From: an uncultured Pelagibacteraceae bacterium | GTDB taxonomy: Bacteria; Pseudomonadota; Alphaproteobacteria; Pelagibacterales; Pelagibacteraceae | Direction of reading: 5' to 3' | DNA: 54,006 nucleotides | Assembly: GCA_902559935.1 (NCBI GenBank) | Contig: CACEJN010000002.1 | Coordinates: 1-54,006, forward strand | Part shown: piece by piece, positions 9,892-20,624 of the stretch | Position numbering within the stretch: position 1 is the first letter of the stretch | How the letters are laid out: each line of letters begins with the position of its first letter | Notes under the pieces: model-generated | What the model was told of the DNA's origin: nothing | Databases searched by the model: none | What the model saw: the letters and a program-made list of their open reading frames with translations, nothing else | Program-made: the position numbers and the translations under genes

Positions 9892-11160
9892 CTACGCTGG
9901 TTTATTCATTGAATTAAAAAATTCAGCGTTATTTTTAGTATCTTTTAATTTAGAGTTTATAAATTCAATAGCGTCCATGGTTCCCATTGGGGCAATTATT
10001 CTTCTAAGAACATTCATTTTTTGTAAATCATTTTTATCAAACAACAATTCTTCCCTTCTTGTTCCTGATTTTGTTATATCAATTGCTGGGTATATTCTTT
10101 TGTCTGCAATTTTTCTATCTAATATTGTTTCACTATTACCTGTTCCTTTAAATTCTTCAAAAATAACTTCATCCATCCTACTTCCTGTATCAATTAAAGC
10201 TGTAGAGATAATAGTTAATGAACCACCTTCCTCAATGTTTCTTGCTGCACCGAAAAATCTTTTAGGTCTTTGGAGTGCATTTGCATCAACACCCCCGGTC
10301 AAAACTTTTCCCGAACTAGGTATCACTGCATTGTAGGCTCTTCCTAGTCTTGTTATAGAATCTAATAAAATAATAACATCTTTTTTATGTTCGGTTAATC
10401 TTTTAGCTTTTTCAATAACCATTTCAGCGACTGCTACGTGTCTTTGAGCTGGTTCATCGAAAGTAGAGCTAATTACTTCGCCTTTTACTGTTCTTTGCAT
10501 GTCTGTTACTTCTTCTGGACGTTCATCAATTAACAGTACCATAAGATAACATTCTGGATAATTTTTAGCTATTGAGTTTGCAATACTTTGCAAAATCATT
10601 GTCTTTCCAGCTTTGGGTGGAGATATAATTATTGATCTTTGTCCTTTACCGATTGGGCTAACTAGATCAATAAGTCTTGGGGTTAAATCTTGTTTTTTTT
10701 CAACTTTTGTAGTTTCAACTTCCATCACTAGCTGTTTGTCTGGGTATAATGGAGTTAAGTTATCAAATGCAATTTTATGTCTTGCTTTTTCTGGTTCTTC
10801 AAAATTTATCTTACTAACTTGTAATAACGCGAAATATCTCTCACCTTCTTTGGGGGCTCTAACTGGCCCTTCAACAGTATCTCCTGTTCTCAAGCCAAAC
10901 TTTCTAATTTGACTTGGACTCACATATATATCATCGGGTCCTGGAAGATAATTCGATTCCATTGCTCTTAGAAAACCGAAACCGTCTTGCAGTAACTGTA
11001 AAACACCCACGCCAGTTATTTCCTCTTTTTCGGCAACTTTTTTAAGGATCGCAAAAAGTATTTCTTGTTTTCTTAATGTGCTGGCATTTTCTATACCAAG
11101 CTCTTCTGCTTGAGTAATGAGCTGTTCAGACGATTTAAGTTTTAGTTCTTGAATATTCAT
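9892..11160 (-). CDS. rho: Transcription termination factor Rho
   Basis: [53 protein letters not shown]. Confidence 0.98.
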   Translation of the reverse strand: MNIQELKLKSSEQLITQAEELGIENASTLRKQEILFAILKKVAEKEEITGVGVLQLLQDGFGFLRAMESNYLPGPDDIYVSPSQIRKFGLRTGDTVEGPVRAPKEGERYFALLQVSKINFEEPEKARHKIAFDNLTPLYPDKQLVMEVETTKVEKKQDLTPRLIDLVSPIGKGQRSIIISPPKAGKTMILQSIANSIAKNYPECYLMVLLIDERPEEVTDMQRTVKGEVISSTFDEPAQRHVAVAEMVIEKAKRLTEHKKDVIILLDSITRLGRAYNAVIPSSGKVLTGGVDANALQRPKRFFGAARNIEEGGSLTIISTALIDTGSRMDEVIFEEFKGTGNSETILDRKIADKRIYPAIDITKSGTRREELLFDKNDLQKMNVLRRIIAPMGTMDAIEFINSKLKDTKNNAEFFNSMNKPA

Positions 11161-11227
11161 GATTGATTTTTTTGATAAGGAATTATCAGATGATCTTAAT
11201 ATATATACTGCTATTATTATTTCAACC

Positions 11228-11662
11228 CTAGATTGGCTTAAAAATAGCTAAAAATACAACAATAATTAAAATAACGGTGGGTATTTCGTTAATAATTCTA
11301 AAGAATTTCGCTGATCTAGAGTTTGTAGAGTTTTTTAGAGCAACAAGACATTTGCCTAAATAATCATTGTAAGCTGATAACAAAATTATCAAGACAATTT
11401 TTATTTGAAACCATAATTGAGAAAAAATATCTATTCCATTGAGATAAATTAATACTAATCCAAAAACCCAAGTAAAAATCATTGCGGGACGCATAATGTA
11501 GTAAAACAACCTTCTTTCCATAACTTCAAATATATCTGTTGCTTCTTTTTTTTCTTTATTTTCAACGTGATAAACAAAAATTCTAGGAAGATACAAAAGA
11601 CCAGCCATCCAAGAAATGACTGCAATCAAATGCAACGATTTAAATAATAAATACGAATTCAT
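11228..11662 (-). CDS. hemJ: HemJ-type protoporphyrinogen oxidase
   Basis: [41 protein letters not shown]; next to hemH. Confidence 0.85.
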   Translation of the reverse strand: MNSYLLFKSLHLIAVISWMAGLLYLPRIFVYHVENKEKKEATDIFEVMERRLFYYIMRPAMIFTWVFGLVLIYLNGIDIFSQLWFQIKIVLIILLSAYNDYLGKCLVALKNSTNSRSAKFFRIINEIPTVILIIVVFLAIFKPI

Positions 11663-11665
11663 ATA

Positions 11666-12660
11666 TCAGATATTTCTTTCAATTAAGGACTTTAGTAAAA
11701 TGATATGATCATTATTATCATTTAAACAGGGGACCATATCAAAATTTTCTCCCCCAGAATTTAAAAAACTTTCTTTGGCTTGAATTTGTATTTCTTCTAA
11801 AGTCTCTACGCAGTCGGATGCGAACCCTGGACAGATTGTAAGAACATTTTTAACACCCTCTTTAGGTAGATTTTCTAAGGTCTTATCAGTATATGGTTGA
11901 AGCCATTCTTGGGGACCAAATCTTGACTGAAATGTAGTTTTAATTTTTATTGAATTAAATTTTTCCGAAATAAGTCTTGTCGTTTTATGGCAATAGCAAT
12001 GATAAGGATCACCTTTGTCAAAATATTTTTTTGGTATCCCATGATAAGAGGCTATAATTAGATCTGGCTTCCAACTAATTTCATTTATTTTTTTATTAAT
12101 TGAATTAACAAGTGCATCAATGTAAAGCGGATCGGATTCATAGTGAGGAATTATTTTTAAAGAGGGCTGCCACCTCATTTTCATTAAAGTTCTGTATACC
12201 TCATCACAAACTGTTGCCGTTGTAGCTGCCGCATATTGTGGATAAAGAGGAAGTATTACTAAGTTTTCACAGCCCATTTCGTGTAATTTATGAATCTTGC
12301 TATTAATGCTAGGATTTCCATATCTCATAGCAAAATCTACAATAATGTTTTTTTTGATAATAAATTTGAAATTTTCTCACTTTGCTTTTTTGTATGATAA
12401 AGAAGTGGCGACATGTTTTCATCCTTCATCCATATTTCTTTATAAGCTTTAGCAGTTTTAGAGGGTCTAAAATTTAAAATGAACAAATTCAAAATTATTT
12501 GCCAAAGTAATGGGTTTACCTCTATTACTCTTCTATCAGAAAGAAACTCTCTTAAATATTTTCTGATATCAAACCAACTAGTGGAGTCGGGTGTGCCCAA
12601 ATTAATTATAAGTACGCCTGTATTACCATATTTTATAGGTGGATGATTTTTTTCAATCAT
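11666..12660 (-). CDS. hemH: Ferrochelatase, split into two ORFs (12337..12660 and 11666..12328) by a frameshift at an A8 tract
   Basis: ORF1 GVLIINLGTPDSTSWFDIRKYLREFLSDRRVIE...SNLLSKK; ORF2 frame gives NIIVDFAMRYGNPSINSKIHKL...SYHGIPKKY...QSRFGPQEWLQPYTD...CPGFASDCVETLEE. Together one complete ferrochelatase. Confidence 0.93.
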
Positions 12661-13661
12661 TTGAAATCTTTTACAATTTTAATTAAGTTTTCAACCATTT
12701 CGGGGTTTGTTTCAGGTAAAATACCATGACCAAGGTTAAATATATATGGATGATCACGAAAAATTTCCAAATACTTGGTTGTTTCTTTTTTTAATGTTTC
12801 TTTATCTGTCAATAAAATTTTAGGGTCTAAACCGCCTTGGATTGGTATTTTTATATCTTTGAGTATCTTTTTTGGATCAATATTATAATCGATACTAACG
12901 GCATCTGGTTTAACAATATCACAAAATTCTTTGTAATTTTTTATTTCTCTCGGAAAGCATATCACTGGCACATTCAAAGATTTTACATAATTTACTAAAT
13001 TTAAAGTTGGAGTATAAACAAAGTTAGGTAAATCTTTTTCTTCTAATAAGCCTGCCCAGCTATCAAAAATTTGAATTACATTTGCACCGTTATCAATTTG
13101 ATTTTTAATATGAACTTTCAAAAATTTTTCAATAATTAATAAAATTCTATTTATTAAAAATTCATCTTTAAAAAAATCTTTCTTCAAGCTTTTTTTAGGT
13201 GATTGTTGATTGATCATATAAACTAATAATGTCCATGGAGCACCAACAAAGCCAATGGTATTTTTATTATTTAAAACAGTATCTGAACTAACTTTTCTTA
13301 TTGCCTTATATACAGAATGTATTTTTTCAACGAAGTCTATTTCATCAATCTTAGTAATTTCATTTAGATTTAGATTACCTAATTTTGGTCCAAAATTTTT
13401 TTCAAATTCTACTTTTTGACCTAATCCATATGGAAGCATTAAAATATCTGAAAATATTATTGCAGCATCTAGATCAAATCTTTTTAAGGGTTGTAGGGTT
13501 ATCTCTGAAGATAAATTGTCATTTAAACAAAGATTGATGAAATTAGGGTTTACTTTTCTAATTTCTCTAAATTCTGGAAGATATCTTCCTGCTTGTCTCA
13601 TAATCCATATAGGATTGATTGAAGTATCTTTATTTGTAATTATTTTATTTAAAGGTTTCAT
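12657..13661 (-). CDS. hemE: Uroporphyrinogen decarboxylase
   Basis: PIWIMRQAGRYLPEFREIRK, FSDILMLPYGLGQKVEF, NLGHGILPETNPEMV. Confidence 0.97.
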   Translation of the reverse strand: MKPLNKIITNKDTSINPIWIMRQAGRYLPEFREIRKVNPNFINLCLNDNLSSEITLQPLKRFDLDAAIIFSDILMLPYGLGQKVEFEKNFGPKLGNLNLNEITKIDEIDFVEKIHSVYKAIRKVSSDTVLNNKNTIGFVGAPWTLLVYMINQQSPKKSLKKDFFKDEFLINRILLIIEKFLKVHIKNQIDNGANVIQIFDSWAGLLEEKDLPNFVYTPTLNLVNYVKSLNVPVICFPREIKNYKEFCDIVKPDAVSIDYNIDPKKILKDIKIPIQGGLDPKILLTDKETLKKETTKYLEIFRDHPYIFNLGHGILPETNPEMVENLIKIVKDFK

Positions 13662-13928
13662 AAATAAATAATATTAATTATTGTAGTTGTAATATATCTT
13701 GTGAATAAAGGTGATTATTTTTTATAAACATTATATCCACATTTTATCATTACTTTATGTGACTAAAATTGTTTAAAATGAAGCTTTTTTTATCATATTA
13801 ATTTTTGTGGATTGTTTTACCCTATTTATTATTAATGTTAATAAATAGCAGTTTTTACAAGGTAAATTTATTAAATTTTAAATTGTGTAATTTAATTAAA
13901 ATAATACAAATTTATTAACAATTTATTC
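13662..13928. other. oriC: Putative chromosomal replication origin (oriC)
   Basis: Very AT-rich intergenic region between divergent hemE and ppsR, the arrangement described at Caulobacter/Rickettsia origins. DnaA-box-like motifs: TGTGAATAA 13700-13708 (fits TTWTNCACA), ATATCCACA 13733-13741, TGTGACTAA 13759-13767, TGTGGATTG 13806-13814. Gene orientation flips here. Confidence 0.65.
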
Positions 13929-14756
13929 ATGAGTAATACATATCAAATATATTTAATTTCTGACTCAACTGGCGAGACTTTAGATAGAATATTTTTAGCA
14001 CTCAAAGCGCAATTTTTAAATATAGAATATAAAGTTCATTCTTATTCTTTTACAAGAACAGAAAACCAAATTTTAAAAATTTTAGAAGATGCAGAAAAGA
14101 ATTCAAACGCAATAATATTATATACTATTGTAGATAATAATTTAGCTAAATATTTAGCAAATGTAAGTGATGAAAAAAAAATCCCATGTTTTGGAGTTCT
14201 TGGAAACTTGATTTTAAATTTTTCAAAAATTCTTAATCAAAAAGCAACCCACGAGCCAAGTGGGCAACATATATTAAATGAAGAATATTACGATAGAATA
14301 GAAGCAATTCAATTTACAATGAATCATGATGATGGAAATTTAATTAATGAAGTACATAAATCCGACATTATTCTTGTAGGAGTAAGCAGAACTAGCAAAA
14401 CTCCCACATCTATCTATTTGGCCAATAAAGGATTTAAGACCTCAAATATTCCTTTAGTAAATGAAAATTCATTGCCTGAAACCCTTAAAAAAAATCCCAG
14501 AATAACTTGTGTGGTAGGACTAAGCACCGAACCAGAAAGACTGTCTGACCTAAGAAAAAATAGAATGAATTCTTTAAAAGAGACAGAAAACACTCAATAT
14601 ACAGATTTAGAGAATATCAAAAAAGAAGTATTAGAAGCTAAAAAAACATTTCAAAAATATAAGTGGCCTCTTATTGATGTAACAAGAAAATCTGTAGAGG
14701 AAACAGCCGCCTCTATAATTAAAATCCACGAAATATACTTAAATAATGCTAGATAG
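13929..14756 (+). CDS. ppsR: Pyruvate phosphate dikinase/PEP synthase regulatory protein (DUF299)
   Basis: YLISDSTGETLDRIFLALKAQF, VGVSRTSKTPTSIYLANKGFKTSNIPLV. Confidence 0.92.
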   Translation: MSNTYQIYLISDSTGETLDRIFLALKAQFLNIEYKVHSYSFTRTENQILKILEDAEKNSNAIILYTIVDNNLAKYLANVSDEKKIPCFGVLGNLILNFSKILNQKATHEPSGQHILNEEYYDRIEAIQFTMNHDDGNLINEVHKSDIILVGVSRTSKTPTSIYLANKGFKTSNIPLVNENSLPETLKKNPRITCVVGLSTEPERLSDLRKNRMNSLKETENTQYTDLENIKKEVLEAKKTFQKYKWPLIDVTRKSVEETAASIIKIHEIYLNNAR

Positions 14757-15336
14757 AATTATTCTTGCTTCTAAAAGCGAGGTTAGAAAAGAAATTTTAG
14801 ATAAAAATAATATTAAAAGCGTTGTTATTCCATCAAATGTTGATGAAGATGTTGTTAAATTAAGTTTGTTAAAAGAAAAAGCGAGTCCAGAGATTATATC
14901 AAAAAATTTAGCAGAAATAAAAGCAAACAAGGTAAGCTTAAAAAAAACAAACGAAATAGTTTTAGGAGCAGACAGTGTAATAGATCTAAACGGTGAATTA
15001 ATATCAAAGCCAGAAAATAGAGAAGAGGCCATGACAATATTAAAGAAGCTTAATGGCAAATCACATCATTTAATTAGTTCTGTATGTATCTCAAAAAATG
15101 GGTCAATGGTTTGGAACTATACTGACAAAGCCACATTAAAAATGAAAAATTTTTCTGAAGATGAATTAAAAAAATATTTATCCAAAATATCTGATCAGGC
15201 TCTTTATGCTTACAATGTTTATCAAATAGAAGGAGAAGGAAAAAACTTATTTGAAAGCATAATTGGCGATGAAGATACTATAATGGGATTGCCAATTAAG
15301 AAAATTAAGGAATATTTAGAGATTTATGACAACTAA
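14746..15336 (+). CDS. maf: Maf-like nucleotide pyrophosphatase
   Basis: IILASKSEVRKEIL, VLGADSVIDLNGELISKPENREEAMTILKKLNGKSHHLISSV. Confidence 0.93.
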   Translation: MLDRIILASKSEVRKEILDKNNIKSVVIPSNVDEDVVKLSLLKEKASPEIISKNLAEIKANKVSLKKTNEIVLGADSVIDLNGELISKPENREEAMTILKKLNGKSHHLISSVCISKNGSMVWNYTDKATLKMKNFSEDELKKYLSKISDQALYAYNVYQIEGEGKNLFESIIGDEDTIMGLPIKKIKEYLEIYDN

Positions 15337-16132
15337 AATAAAAAAATATTTTGTTATAGGAAACCCAATCGATCATTCTTTGTCCCCCAAACTACAAAAC
15401 TACTGGTTAAAAGAGAATAATATTAACGCTTTATATGATAAAATTAAACTTGATGAAGATGATTTGGAGAACTTTATCAAAGGTATAAAGCAACAAAAAA
15501 TTACTGGCTGCAATGTTACAGTTCCATTTAAACAAGCAGTAATACCTTTCTTAGATAAATTAAGCCCAGAGGCACTTCAAACTCAATCAGTAAATACAAT
15601 AATATTTAACGATGGCAATTTAGTTGGACATAACACAGATATTTCTGGGTTTACTAAAGCAATTCAAAGTTTGGGTTTTAACTTGAGAGGAAAGAAAGTT
15701 TTAATTTTAGGTGCAGGAGGGGTAGTTCCATCAATTATTCTTTCTTTGAATAAAATGGGTGTCTCCGAGATAATTGTTAGCAATAGAACCAGACAAAAAG
15801 CAGAAAATTTGAAAACCTTATTTAACAATTTAAAAATTATAGAATGGGGAAATATAGAATATTTTGATATGATAATTAACGCTACAAGCTTAGGGCTAAA
15901 TAATGAAAAAATAAATTTAGATTTTTCAAAAGCTGGAAAAGATAAGTTATTTTATGATGTTATTTACAATCCTGCCGAAACTAATTTCTTAAAAAATGCA
16001 AAAAAAAACGGTAATCTTACAGAAAATGGTAAATTAATGTTTGTTTATCAAGCCCTAGAAGCATTCAAGTTATGGCATGAAGTAGAACCAAAAATTAGTA
16101 ATGAGATTTTTAAACTTTTAGAAAATGATTAA
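15326..16132 (+). CDS. aroE: Shikimate dehydrogenase
   Basis: FVIGNPIDHSLSPKLQNYWL, GCNVTVPFKQAV, VLILGAGGVVPSII. Confidence 0.96.
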   Translation: MTTKIKKYFVIGNPIDHSLSPKLQNYWLKENNINALYDKIKLDEDDLENFIKGIKQQKITGCNVTVPFKQAVIPFLDKLSPEALQTQSVNTIIFNDGNLVGHNTDISGFTKAIQSLGFNLRGKKVLILGAGGVVPSIILSLNKMGVSEIIVSNRTRQKAENLKTLFNNLKIIEWGNIEYFDMIINATSLGLNNEKINLDFSKAGKDKLFYDVIYNPAETNFLKNAKKNGNLTENGKLMFVYQALEAFKLWHEVEPKISNEIFKLLEND

Positions 16133-16697
16133 AATAGGAATTTTAGGAGACATAGGATCTGGAAAGAGTTTTGCTGCAAAAGCATTTGGATATCCGGTAT
16201 TCAATGCTGATCAAGAGGTATCTAAGTTATATCAGAAAGATAGAAAAGTTTATTTAAAATTAAAAAAAAAACTTCCAAAGCACATTTCAACTTTTCCAGT
16301 TAAAAAAAAGGAAATTTCTAAAGCAATAATTTCAAAAAAAACAAATTTAAAAAAAATTATTAAAATTGTGCATATAGAAATTAGAAAAAAAATGAAATTT
16401 TTTATTAATCAAAATAAAAATAAAAAAATAGTAATACTAGATATTCCTTTACTGTTAGAAAATAAAATTAACAAAAAAAAGGATATATTAATTTTTGTTG
16501 ATTCAAAAAAATCTCAAATTTTAAAAAGACTTAAAAAAAGAAAAAATTTTAATAATGACTTACTTAAATTATTCAAAAAAATTCAACTACCACTTGATTA
16601 TAAAAAGAATAAATCCGATTTCATTATTAAAAATGATTTTACTAAAAAAACATTAAAAAAAAGTGTAAAATTAATTCTAAATAAGATCCTTAAATGA
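16125..16697 (+). CDS. coaE: Dephospho-CoA kinase (very Lys-rich)
   Basis: IGILGDIGSGKSFAAKAFGYPVFNADQEVSKLY, VILDIPLLLENK. Confidence 0.9.
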   Translation: MIKIGILGDIGSGKSFAAKAFGYPVFNADQEVSKLYQKDRKVYLKLKKKLPKHISTFPVKKKEISKAIISKKTNLKKIIKIVHIEIRKKMKFFINQNKNKKIVILDIPLLLENKINKKKDILIFVDSKKSQILKRLKKRKNFNNDLLKLFKKIQLPLDYKKNKSDFIIKNDFTKKTLKKSVKLILNKILK

Positions 16698-17359
16698 AAG
16701 AAATAGTTCTTGATACAGAAACTACAGGAATATCTGTGAAAGAGGGTCACAGAATTGTTGAAATTGGATGCATAGAATTGGAAAATCTAATCCCAACAAG
16801 AAATAAATTTCATTGCTATCTTAACCCAGAGAGAAAAGTTTCTGAGAAAGCCTTAGAAATACACGGATATTCAGATGAGTTCTTAATTGATAAGAAAAAA
16901 TTTAATGAAGTTGTTGAAGATTTTTTATCTTTTATCAATGGAAAAAGATTAATTATACATAATGCTGAATTTGATCTCGCACATTTAAATAATGAACTTG
17001 GATTGATTGGTAAAGATAAGATAAATAATGAAATTATTGATACTCTTAGTCTTTCTAGGGAAAAATTTCCAGGGTCCTCAGTAAGTTTGGATTCACTTTG
17101 TAAAAGATATGGAATAGATAATTCAAGAAGAAAACAGCATACTGCTCTGATTGATTGCGATCTTTTAGCAAGAGTATATATCAATTTAATTGATCAGAAA
17201 GAACCTACACTAAATTTTTTAGAGGATAATATTAAAGATCCAGCAAATAATGCTGCAAACGTTTCATATTATAAAAAAATTGTTTTGCCAACAAAAGAAG
17301 AAATTGAAAAACATAAAAATTATTTAAAAAATTCTTTAAAAAAAAATTATTTTAATTAA
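16694..17359 (+). CDS. dnaQ: DNA polymerase III epsilon subunit (3'-5' exonuclease)
   Basis: IVLDTETTGISVKEGHRIVEIGCIEL, HNAEFDLAHLN, QHTALIDCDLLARVY. Confidence 0.95.
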   Translation: MKEIVLDTETTGISVKEGHRIVEIGCIELENLIPTRNKFHCYLNPERKVSEKALEIHGYSDEFLIDKKKFNEVVEDFLSFINGKRLIIHNAEFDLAHLNNELGLIGKDKINNEIIDTLSLSREKFPGSSVSLDSLCKRYGIDNSRRKQHTALIDCDLLARVYINLIDQKEPTLNFLEDNIKDPANNAANVSYYKKIVLPTKEEIEKHKNYLKNSLKKNYFN

Positions 17360-17780
17360 GTCTTTCATTATAAAGTTTTTCAAAATCTATTTTTTTTTCA
17401 AATTTTATTTGTGGGTAGCCAGAATTGTGTAAAAGATTCAAAAAGGATTTTTCTAAATCTGGATAGATTTCAATTTGAACATCACAAAGAATAATTTTTT
17501 CTAAATCTTTTTTTTCTTTTATTTCATCAGCAGGTCTAATTATAGTTGCAAAATTAATTTCAAAGTAAGATTTTAGTTCATTGGGTTCTTTGTCTTCAAA
17601 TTTAAAGGTTGTGAATATTTCAATGAGTTTATTTTTCAAAGCTTTTGAGTTGATATCTATATTTAATTGATATTTGCCTATATGTTCTTTTACAAATAAA
17701 TAGGTTTGAACGTCTCGAGTTTCACTAGATAAATCTTTTATATATTTGCCTAAAATTTCATACTTTTTTGTCATTATCAT
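17352..17780 (-). CDS. secB: Protein-export chaperone SecB
   Basis: 142 aa; YEILGKYIKDLSSETRDVQ, ATIIRPADEIKEKKDLEKIILCDVQIEIYP; alphaproteobacterial dnaQ-secB neighbourhood. Confidence 0.82.
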   Translation of the reverse strand: MIMTKKYEILGKYIKDLSSETRDVQTYLFVKEHIGKYQLNIDINSKALKNKLIEIFTTFKFEDKEPNELKSYFEINFATIIRPADEIKEKKDLEKIILCDVQIEIYPDLEKSFLNLLHNSGYPQIKFEKKIDFEKLYNERLN

Positions 17781-18183
17781 CCTCTATATCTTCATATTCA
17801 CCATCAATAAAATTATTTTTTTTATATTCTTTCTTGCTAATTTTTTTTGAAAAAAAAGAGAAGAAAAATTTTCTAGTGATTGGAAAAATTATAAGAAACC
17901 CAAAAATATCAGTCGCAAACCCAGGAATTATTAATAGGAGAGCTGCAATGGCGATAGCCGCTCCTGAAATTACCTCATAAGCTGGTGTTTTATTTTTACT
18001 TAATTGAACAAAACCCGATTTTAATGTATTCAACCCCTCATACTTTGCATAATAAACACCTATTATTGCAGTACAGATAATTAGTAAAATAGTGGAAATC
18101 GCACCAATTTGTGATCCAATTTTTATAAATAAATAAATTTCTACGATTGGGACTAAAATAATTAATAATATTAATGAGTTCAT
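17758..18183 (-). CDS. fxsA: FxsA family membrane protein
   Basis: LLIILVPIVEIYLFIKIGSQIGAISTILLIICTAIIG...LIIPGFATDIFGFLI. Confidence 0.88.
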   Translation of the reverse strand: MNSLILLIILVPIVEIYLFIKIGSQIGAISTILLIICTAIIGVYYAKYEGLNTLKSGFVQLSKNKTPAYEVISGAAIAIAALLLIIPGFATDIFGFLIIFPITRKFFFSFFSKKISKKEYKKNNFIDGEYEDIEDDNDKKV

Positions 18184-18241
18184 TTGTCCTTAATCTAAAT
18201 TGCTGGTTGAAATTAATCAACAGAGTAATTACTATCAATGT

Positions 18242-18838
18242 ATGAATTATAGTTTCGAATACATAGATATAATTTTACTTGCTATGATAGCTGGTTTTAT
18301 TTTTTTAAGATTAAGAGGAATTCTCGGTAAAAGAACTGGTTTTGAGGGAAAATCACCTGCTCAATTTAAAGAAGTTTTAAAAAATATAAAGGTAGATCAA
18401 GCTGTCAAACCAAAAGAAAAGTTTGATGATGAAGCTCAAAAAGAATTTTTAAAAGGTGCAAAAATTGCTTATGAAACAATAATTACTGATTTCAGTGATA
18501 ATGATAATAAGATTATAAATGCAAAACCTCTGTTAAATAAAGACATATACAATCAATTTGATGATGCGTTGAAAGAAAGAACAAAAAGGGGTCATTTCGC
18601 AGAAATAACATTTATTGGAGTTAATAAAGCTGAGATTAAGGAACATAAAAAAATTGGAAATATTTTAAACGTAACAGTGGATTTTATAGCAGAGGTGATA
18701 ACTTGTATAAGAGATAAAGATAAAAAAATTGTTTCTGGAGATCCTGAAAAGATTAAAAAAATTTATGATACGTGGATTTTTTCAAGAGATACTACGTCAG
18801 CAAATCCTAATTGGCAGTTAGTAAATATATTAACATAA
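18242..18838 (+). CDS. Tim44-like domain protein
   Basis: FIFLRLRGILGKRTGFEGK, FLKGAKIAYETII, DTWIFSRDTTSANPNWQLVNI; ATG at 18242 preferred over TTG 18200. Confidence 0.85.
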   Translation: MNYSFEYIDIILLAMIAGFIFLRLRGILGKRTGFEGKSPAQFKEVLKNIKVDQAVKPKEKFDDEAQKEFLKGAKIAYETIITDFSDNDNKIINAKPLLNKDIYNQFDDALKERTKRGHFAEITFIGVNKAEIKEHKKIGNILNVTVDFIAEVITCIRDKDKKIVSGDPEKIKKIYDTWIFSRDTTSANPNWQLVNILT

Positions 18839-19261
18839 TTGAACGATAACATTTCAGACAAAGATAAAAAAGATTGGAACAAATTTATAAATAGTACTGA
18901 AAAATTACCAAACAAAGATTTTAAACATCAAAAAAATAAAAATCTAAAAGTAAGATCAATAGATTTGCATGGTTATACTTTAGATGAAGCAAATAAAACT
19001 ATAGAAGATTTTATAAACAAAGCTTTTTCTGAAAATATCAATAAACTAATTATTGTTACAGGAAAAGGTCTTCATTCCGAAAATGAAAAAGATCCATATG
19101 TTTCAAAAGACTTTGGTATCTTAAAATATTCTGTTCCAGAATTTATTACTAATAATGCCAGTTTAATGAATATGATAAATGAAATCACAGATGCAAAAAT
19201 AGAAGATGGTGGTGCAGGTGCATTTTATGTTTTTTTAAAAAAAAATAAAATTATAAGATAA
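18839..19261 (+). CDS. Smr/MutS2-C domain protein
   Basis: [38 protein letters not shown] start. Confidence 0.85.
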   Translation: MNDNISDKDKKDWNKFINSTEKLPNKDFKHQKNKNLKVRSIDLHGYTLDEANKTIEDFINKAFSENINKLIIVTGKGLHSENEKDPYVSKDFGILKYSVPEFITNNASLMNMINEITDAKIEDGGAGAFYVFLKKNKIIR

Positions 19262-20624
19262 ACTTAGAGAGATCTGTATCTTTTACTAAATTATCTAAGT
19301 TTTTATTAATATATTCCTTATTAATAATTATTTTTTCGCCTGCTCTGTCAGTAGCTGTAAAGCTTATTTCATCCAAAATTTTCTCAATAATCGTATGCAA
19401 TCTTCTTGCTCCAATATTTTCAACAGTTGCATTCACTTCAGAAGCTATATTGGCTATGGCGTCTATTCCATCATCTGAAAATTCAAGATCAACATTTTCT
19501 GTTTTTAATAAAGCCACATACTGTTTAATTAAACTAAAATCTGGTTCTCTTAAAATTCTTTTAAAATCCTCACTAGTTAAAGCCTCTAGCTCTACTCTGA
19601 TTGGCAATCTTCCTTGTAACTCAGGTAGCAAATCTGATGGCTTCGCTAGTTGGAAAGCTCCAGATGCAATAAATAATATGTGATCTGTTTTTATTGGACC
19701 ATGTTTAGTGTTGACCGTTGTTCCTTCAATCAAGGGTAACAAATCTCTTTGAACACCTTCTCTTGAAACATCCCCGCCAACTCTGTCAGTTCTTGCTGAA
19801 ATTTTGTCAATTTCATCCAGAAAAACTATTCCATTATTTTCTGTCGAAAGTTTTGCAGCTTTTATAATTTTATCTTGTTCAATTAATTTATCAGACTCAT
19901 CATTGATTAAAATTTCATGAGATTCTTTTACTGTCATTTTTTTCTTTTTTTCTTTATTTCCCATTGATTTGCCAATCATTTCCCCAATGTTGATCATTCC
20001 AACATTGGCTCCAGGCATCCCAGGAATTTCAAAAGAAGCACCGCTAGACCCAGTGTCACTCACAGCTATTTCAATTTCATTATTATCTAAATCACCGTTT
20101 CTTAATCTTTTTCTAAAACTTTCTCTTGTTGCTAAACTTGCTTTTTTTCCAACCAAGGCATCTAAAACCTTTTCCTCAGCAGCTTTTTGAGCTTGCGCAA
20201 AAACTTCTTTTCTTTTTTTTACTTTTTCCATTGAGATGGCAATTTCAATTAAATCTCTTACGATTTGTTCAACATCTCTTCCTACATATCCTACCTCAGT
20301 AAATCTTGTAGCTTCAACTTTTACGAAAGGAGCTTCTGCTAATTTTGATAATCTTCTAGAGATCTCAGTTTTTCCAACACCAGTTGGCCCAATCATCAGA
20401 ATATTTTTAGGTAAAACTTCATTTTTCATTTCACCTTTAAGAGCCTGACGTCTCCATCTATTCCTAAGAGCAACAGCAACAGCTCTTTTCGCTTTGTTCT
20501 GCCCAACAACAAATCTGTCTAATTCTGAAACTATTTCTCTTGGTGATAAAGAGCTAACCAAAGAAGCTTCTTCTTTTTGATTTTTATCTTTTGGGTGTAG
20601 TTTTGTAACGTTTGAGTTATCCAT
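19251..20624 (-). CDS. hslU: ATP-dependent protease ATPase subunit HslU
   Basis: [49 protein letters not shown]. Confidence 0.98.
   Translation of the reverse strand: MDNSNVTKLHPKDKNQKEEASLVSSLSPREIVSELDRFVVGQNKAKRAVAVALRNRWRRQALKGEMKNEVLPKNILMIGPTGVGKTEISRRLSKLAEAPFVKVEATRFTEVGYVGRDVEQIVRDLIEIAISMEKVKKRKEVFAQAQKAAEEKVLDALVGKKASLATRESFRKRLRNGDLDNNEIEIAVSDTGSSGASFEIPGMPGANVGMINIGEMIGKSMGNKEKKKKMTVKESHEILINDESDKLIEQDKIIKAAKLSTENNGIVFLDEIDKISARTDRVGGDVSREGVQRDLLPLIEGTTVNTKHGPIKTDHILFIASGAFQLAKPSDLLPELQGRLPIRVELEALTSEDFKRILREPDFSLIKQYVALLKTENVDLEFSDDGIDAIANIASEVNATVENIGARRLHTIIEKILDEISFTATDRAGEKIIINKEYINKNLDNLVKDTDLSKFIL

Noticed and set aside
13662-13928. CtrA-type TTAA-N7-TTAA sites in the putative origin
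   Set aside because: TTAA tetramers abound by composition; I could not identify a convincing site with the correct spacing.
16125-16697. Lys-rich dephospho-CoA kinase as a possible degraded gene
   Set aside because: Frame is intact, P-loop GDIGSGKS and DIPLLLE motifs are kept; Lys/Ile richness fits the AT bias.
18038-18238. 66-aa minus ORF overlapping fxsA in another frame
   Set aside because: The fxsA frame is clearly the coding one; this translation has no domain features.
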